In this document: piece by piece, positions 6,877-9,568 of the stretch
How the letters are laid out: every line of letters begins with the position of its first letter
Numbering within the stretch: position 1 is the first letter of the stretch
Source: Clostridia bacterium
GTDB lineage: Bacteria; Bacillota_A; Clostridia; Oscillospirales; CAG-272
Assembly: GCA_017472105.1 (NCBI GenBank)
Contig: JAFUQY010000257.1
Location: forward strand, 1-9,568
Direction: 5' to 3'
Length of the DNA: 9,568 nucleotides
Program-made: the position numbers and the translations under genes
Notes under the pieces: generated by a model
Databases searched by the model: none
What the model saw: only the letters and a program-made list of their open reading frames with translations
Told to the model about the DNA's origin: nothing

Positions 6877-7227
6877 TCACGCCTTCGGTACGATGTGCGC
6901 AGGAAGTGCCGTGCCGCCGACAACGTGGAAATGCAGGTGGAATACGGTCTGACCGGCGTCCGCTCCGCAGTTCGAAATCACGCGGTAGCCGTTCGTGCAT
7001 CCGCCGAGCTTCGCGATTTCCGGGATCTTTTCGAAAATCTTCGCGACAATCCCGCTGTTCTCAGCCGTAACGGCATCCATCGACGCGATGTGCGCCTTCG
7101 GAATCACGAGCACGTGGCACGGCGCCTCCGGATTGATGTCGCGGAACGCCAGCATGTCGTCGTCCTCGTAAACCTTTGTCGACGGGATCTCGCCCGCAAT
7201 GATCTTGCAGAATAAGCAGTTTTCCAT
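6877..7227 (-). CDS. hinT: HinT-like histidine triad (HIT) family hydrolase
   Basis: A 116-residue HIT protein of the Hint branch, cytosolic purine-nucleoside phosphoramidases and AMP-lysine hydrolases. It opens with CLFCKIIAGEIPS, including the C4-x-x-C7 pair common in bacterial members. The nucleotide-binding segment FRDINPEAPCHVLVIPKAH is at 28-46. RVISNCGADAGQTVFHLHFHVVGG carries the triad H97, H99 and H101, with H101 the expected nucleophile. The C-terminus (TALPAHIVPKA) lacks the WPPG-like tail of many Hint proteins. ATG 7227 is chosen over an in-frame upstream ATG at 7254 because AAAGGAG lies 9 bases before it and conservation starts there. It forms a complete single-gene unit with its own promoter and terminator, divergent from the amidohydrolase gene. 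Confidence 0.94.
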   Translation of the reverse strand: MENCLFCKIIAGEIPSTKVYEDDDMLAFRDINPEAPCHVLVIPKAHIASMDAVTAENSGIVAKIFEKIPEIAKLGGCTNGYRVISNCGADAGQTVFHLHFHVVGGTALPAHIVPKA

Positions 7228-7266
7228 TTTGTGTTTCTCCTTTGAAGCATGCATTTTATCACATCT

Positions 7267-7295
7267 ATTCTACCACATTATCACATAAAAATCAA
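7267..7295 (-). promoter_or_regulatory. Promoter of the hinT-like gene
   Basis: Read on the minus strand, TTGATT (7290-7295), a 17-base spacer and TAGAAT (7267-7272) form a good sigma-A promoter 40 bases before the start codon. The divergent plus-strand gene begins at 7310, so its promoter must overlap this region; only weak candidates, such as TTGAAG at 7242, are visible for it. Confidence 0.7.
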
Positions 7296-7309
7296 GGATT
7301 TCCATCATC

Positions 7310-8125
7310 ATGAACAAAGTATTTGACATCCATACCCACACCTACCCGGAAGCCATCGCCGAAAAAGCGTGCGTGAACCTCGGGAAATTCTATGACTTCA
7401 TCGTCGAAGGAGAAGGCACCTATGCCCATCTCGAATCGCAGGCGAAGGAAAACAACGTCTGCGGATACCTCCTCTTCTCCGTCTGCACCAATGCCCAGCA
7501 GGTTCAGAAGGTGAATTCCTCCATCGCTGCCCTCGCCGGGCTGTCCCGTTCCCACGGCTTCAAAACCGTCGGATACGCAGGCATGCATCAGGATTATCCC
7601 GACTTCCGCGGCGAGCTGGAACGCTGTGCAGAACTCGGTCTTCGCGGCGTGAAGATTCATCCGGACATTCAGGGCGTGGATATCAACGATGCGCGGCTCC
7701 TCCCGCTGTACGAAATCATGCAGGAGACGGACATGCCGCTCTACCTCCACATGGGCGACAACCGTCCGCAGTACCGCTTCTCCGAGGCAAAAAAGCTCGC
7801 GGAAGTGCTCGACAGGTTCCCTCGTCTCCGTGTGGTTGCGGCGCATCTCGGCGGTCACAAGGCTTGGGATGAAGCGCTCGAATACCTTGCCGGCAGACCG
7901 AACGTCATGTACGATACCTCCTCCGCGCTCTGGGCGATGACTCCCGAAACCGCGTTCGACATCATCCACAAGCTCGGCGTAAAGAACGTCATGTTCGGCA
8001 CCGACTACCCCGTGAAGAACACCGCGGGCGAGCTGGAACGGTTCCATGCCGTCGGACTTTCAGCAGAGGAAGAGGCGGACATTCTCTGGAACAACGCGAT
8101 CCGCTTCCTCGGACTTGAGGACTGA
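7310..8125 (+). CDS. Metal-dependent amidohydrolase (amidohydrolase 2 / TIM barrel)
   Basis: A 271-residue TIM-barrel hydrolase of the amidohydrolase superfamily, close to the amidohydrolase 2 and TatD-like groups. Metal ligands are visible: FDIHTH with H8 and H10 after strand 1, H147 (LYLHMGD), H179 (VVAAHLGGH) and D232 (MFGTDYP). GVKIHPDIQG with K115 and H117 sits at the middle strand. The substrate is not predictable; members include decarboxylases, lactonases and hydrolases. No signal peptide is present, so it is cytoplasmic. ATG 7310 follows AAGGA (7294-7298) by 11 bases. The next gene starts one base after the stop, so the two are almost certainly cotranscribed and translationally coupled, suggesting a shared process that the sequence does not reveal. 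Confidence 0.85.
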   Translation: MNKVFDIHTHTYPEAIAEKACVNLGKFYDFIVEGEGTYAHLESQAKENNVCGYLLFSVCTNAQQVQKVNSSIAALAGLSRSHGFKTVGYAGMHQDYPDFRGELERCAELGLRGVKIHPDIQGVDINDARLLPLYEIMQETDMPLYLHMGDNRPQYRFSEAKKLAEVLDRFPRLRVVAAHLGGHKAWDEALEYLAGRPNVMYDTSSALWAMTPETAFDIIHKLGVKNVMFGTDYPVKNTAGELERFHAVGLSAEEEADILWNNAIRFLGLED

Positions 8126-8126
8126 C

Positions 8127-9200
8127 ATGGATTACACCCTCACAAGTCTCTGGGACGATCTCGCCGCGTCCGAAAAGCCCGTTTTTCTCTACGGCACGGG
8201 CAACGGCGGAGACAAAATCATCGCGGCGCTGGAGAACTTCGGCGTGTCCCTCACGGGTGTGTTCGCATCCGACGGGTTTGTACGCGACCGCGAATTCCAC
8301 GGCATGAAGGTGCGCGCCTACTCCGACGTGCGGGCGGAATTCGGGGACGACATCACCGTTCTGCTCGCGTTCGGCACGACTCTGCCCGATGTGCGCGCGT
8401 TCATTGAGGAGCTGGATGCCCGGCATGACCTGCGAATCCCGGATGTGCCCCTCTACGGCGGCGAGCTGTTTGACCGGACGTATTTTGACCGTCACCGGGA
8501 GGATCTCGAACGCTGCCGCGCGCGTCTTGCGGATGAAGAATCCCGGCTGATTTTCGACGACGCGGTCGCATTCCGGCTGACGGGACGGCTCCGTTACCTC
8601 GGACGCACGCAGTCCTTCGCGGATTCGGTTCTCTCGCTCTTCGGCGGGAAGCATTACACAACCATCCTCGACGGCGGTGCGTTCAAGGGTGACTCGACGG
8701 CTGATCTTGCCGCACTCTGCCCGGAGAAAATCATCGCGGTGGAGGCGGACCCGAAAACCTCCCTCAAGCTCGCGGCGTATGCGGAAGGCGAGACCCGGTG
8801 CACGGTGGAATGCGTGAATGCTGCGCTGTGGAACGCTGACGGCGAGCTCAGTTACACCTCATCCGGCAGCCGCGGCTCGGGCGAATCCGGCAGAAACCGC
8901 CGTGCGAAGATCACCTCCGTTCCCTCTTTGACGATCGACACCCTCTGCAAAAACACCCGCGCCGATCTCATCAAGCTCGACATTGAGGGAGCCGAATGGG
9001 AAGCTCTTGAAGGCGGCGAGTCCGTCATCCACCGCGATCAGCCCGACATGGCAGTTTCCCTCTACCACAGAACCGACGACCTGTGGAAGCTGTGCGAACG
9101 CGTGGCGGATCTGCTGCCCCGGCACAGGGTGTTCTTACGCAGACCTGAATGCATCCCCTTCTGGGATTTGGTGGCGTTCGCAGTGAAGGGTGAAAAGTGA
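8127..9200 (+). CDS. FkbM-type SAM-dependent methyltransferase with N-terminal Rossmann-like domain
   Basis: A 357-residue two-part protein. Residues 17-65 (KPVFLYGTGNGGDKIIAALENFGV onward to FHGMKV) look like a Rossmann-type nucleotide or sugar-nucleotide binding domain, with GTGNGGDK as the glycine loop. Residues about 175-350 are an FkbM methyltransferase: ILDGGAFKGDST (180-191) is SAM motif I, IAVEADP (203-209) the acidic motif, and DLIKLDIEGAEWEALEGG (280-297) the FkbM hallmark. FkbM enzymes methylate sugar, polyketide or other hydroxyls; the acceptor here is unknown. ATG 8127 follows GAGG (8117-8120) by 6 bases and lies one base after the amidohydrolase stop. The N-terminal domain is seen in some exopolysaccharide-linked FkbM proteins, but no polysaccharide genes are in view. 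Confidence 0.85.
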   Translation: MDYTLTSLWDDLAASEKPVFLYGTGNGGDKIIAALENFGVSLTGVFASDGFVRDREFHGMKVRAYSDVRAEFGDDITVLLAFGTTLPDVRAFIEELDARHDLRIPDVPLYGGELFDRTYFDRHREDLERCRARLADEESRLIFDDAVAFRLTGRLRYLGRTQSFADSVLSLFGGKHYTTILDGGAFKGDSTADLAALCPEKIIAVEADPKTSLKLAAYAEGETRCTVECVNAALWNADGELSYTSSGSRGSGESGRNRRAKITSVPSLTIDTLCKNTRADLIKLDIEGAEWEALEGGESVIHRDQPDMAVSLYHRTDDLWKLCERVADLLPRHRVFLRRPECIPFWDLVAFAVKGEK

Positions 9201-9219
9201 AAAGAGAAGAGAATAGGAA

Positions 9220-9325
9220 AATTTCCTCCGGAAATTGATATAATTAAAACGTGCGGCTTGAGCTGTTTCTTCAGCTTACGACCGCACGTTTCTAATTATT
9301 TCATTTTCGAAGAAATGTACCTTTC
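9220..9325 (-). repeat. Three-hairpin composite element, copy 2
   Basis: The inverted relative of 4908-5011. In plus-strand order: hairpin AATTTCC/GGAAATT (9220-9236); a ten-base perfect stem, AAACGTGCGG (9247-9256) with CCGCACGTTT (9282-9291), enclosing an AGCTG/CAGCT inner stem (9261-9276); then hairpin CATTT/AAATG (9302-9317), followed by the complement of GAAAGGTAC. It lies just after the methyltransferase stop, as copy 1 lies after serA. Confidence 0.75.
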
Positions 9326-9369
9326 TCCTTTGTTTTCGTACAGAATCAACGTCAGCCTGAATTGTACAA

Positions 9370-9393
9370 CGGGAGATCAATGATCTCCCCTAC
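9370..9393 (-). repeat. REP-like palindrome, family 3, copy 1
   Basis: A 19-base near-perfect palindrome, GGGAGATCA / TGATCTCCC with one central base (9371-9389), followed by CTAC (9390-9393), so GTAG precedes the hairpin on the minus strand. It matches 9491-9514 as an inverted repeat over 24 bases. Confidence 0.85.
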
Positions 9394-9490
9394 TGGTATC
9401 GTACGAAGGTGCCTCATCGGTGACGTCAGCCATCCGCACAGTACAGTTCGATTTCAGAGTACATCCGCAGCTGAACTGCAAGCGGTTTCC

Positions 9491-9514
9491 GTAGGGGAGA
9501 TCATTGATCTCCCG
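9491..9514 (+). repeat. REP-like palindrome, family 3, copy 2
   Basis: GTAG (9491-9494) followed by GGGAGATCA, one central base and TGATCTCCC (9495-9513). It is the inverted partner of 9370-9393, with the GTAG ends facing each other across a 97-base spacer. Confidence 0.85.
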
Positions 9515-9568
9515 CCGGACGCTTTCAACAAATTCTGTTCTCTGTAATTATTTCTCTTCTCTTTTCTC

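Larger units (their letters stand above)
9199..9568. other. Gene-free region of nested inverted repeats
   Basis: No credible gene lies after the methyltransferase stop. The outermost layer is a 15-base purine-rich sequence (9199-9213, GAAAAGAGAAGAGAA) repeated exactly as its complement at 9552-9566. Inside lie the second three-hairpin element (9220-9325) and a pair of family 3 REP-like palindromes (9370-9393 and 9491-9514). A small open frame across 9362-9547 is simply the translation of these repeats. Whether the purine-rich ends mark a unit or are low-complexity coincidence is not clear. Confidence 0.6.

Noticed and set aside
69..9514. CRISPR array
   Set aside because: The repeats are few, far apart, inverted and of three families; no regular spacer array exists.
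9362..9547. A 61-codon plus-strand frame in the right spacer
   Set aside because: It is the translation of two REP-like palindromes and their spacer, with no ribosome site.

Overview
The window looks like a chromosomal piece of an uncultured gut-type Clostridia (Bacillota), probably near Oscillospiraceae. This is inferred from protein style (SerC, an ACT-containing SerA and a YclM-like aspartokinase), strong GGAG-type ribosome binding sites, near-consensus sigma-A promoters with 17-nt spacers, and GC-rich coding sequence set in AT-rich intergenic DNA. No plasmid, phage or transposase gene is visible.

Layout. 179-1789 (+) encodes a large right-handed beta-helix protein resembling glycoside hydrolase family 110. 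1790-2207 is gene-free and holds one inverted pair of short palindromic repeats and a terminator. 2208-4842 is a serine biosynthesis unit: a strong promoter, serC, a 254-base gap containing a second inverted repeat pair, and serA. 4843-5195 holds a heptamer tandem repeat, a three-hairpin element and what looks like the 5' stump of a DUF1015-type gene on the minus strand. 5196-6642 is a promoter and an aspartokinase gene. 6809-7295 is a complete minus-strand unit: promoter, a hinT-like histidine-triad gene and terminator. 7310-9200 is a two-gene plus-strand operon: a metal-dependent amidohydrolase with an FkbM-type methyltransferase starting one base after its stop. 9201-9568 is gene-free and packed with nested inverted repeats.

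How the genes fit together. SerA and SerC perform the first two steps of the phosphorylated serine pathway (3-phosphoglycerate to phosphohydroxypyruvate to phosphoserine). The phosphatase SerB is not in the window. Aspartokinase starts the aspartate-family pathway. The other genes have no obvious link to amino-acid synthesis.

The most interesting content is intergenic. Seven short palindromes of three sequence families all carry the tetranucleotide GTAG directly 5' of the hairpin. Six of them form three inverted pairs with 80-97 base spacers. This is the architecture of REP/BIME elements mobilised by RAYT (TnpA-REP) transposases. Differences between copies preserve base pairing. A separate composite element of three hairpins occurs twice, in opposite orientations, downstream of serA and of the methyltransferase gene.
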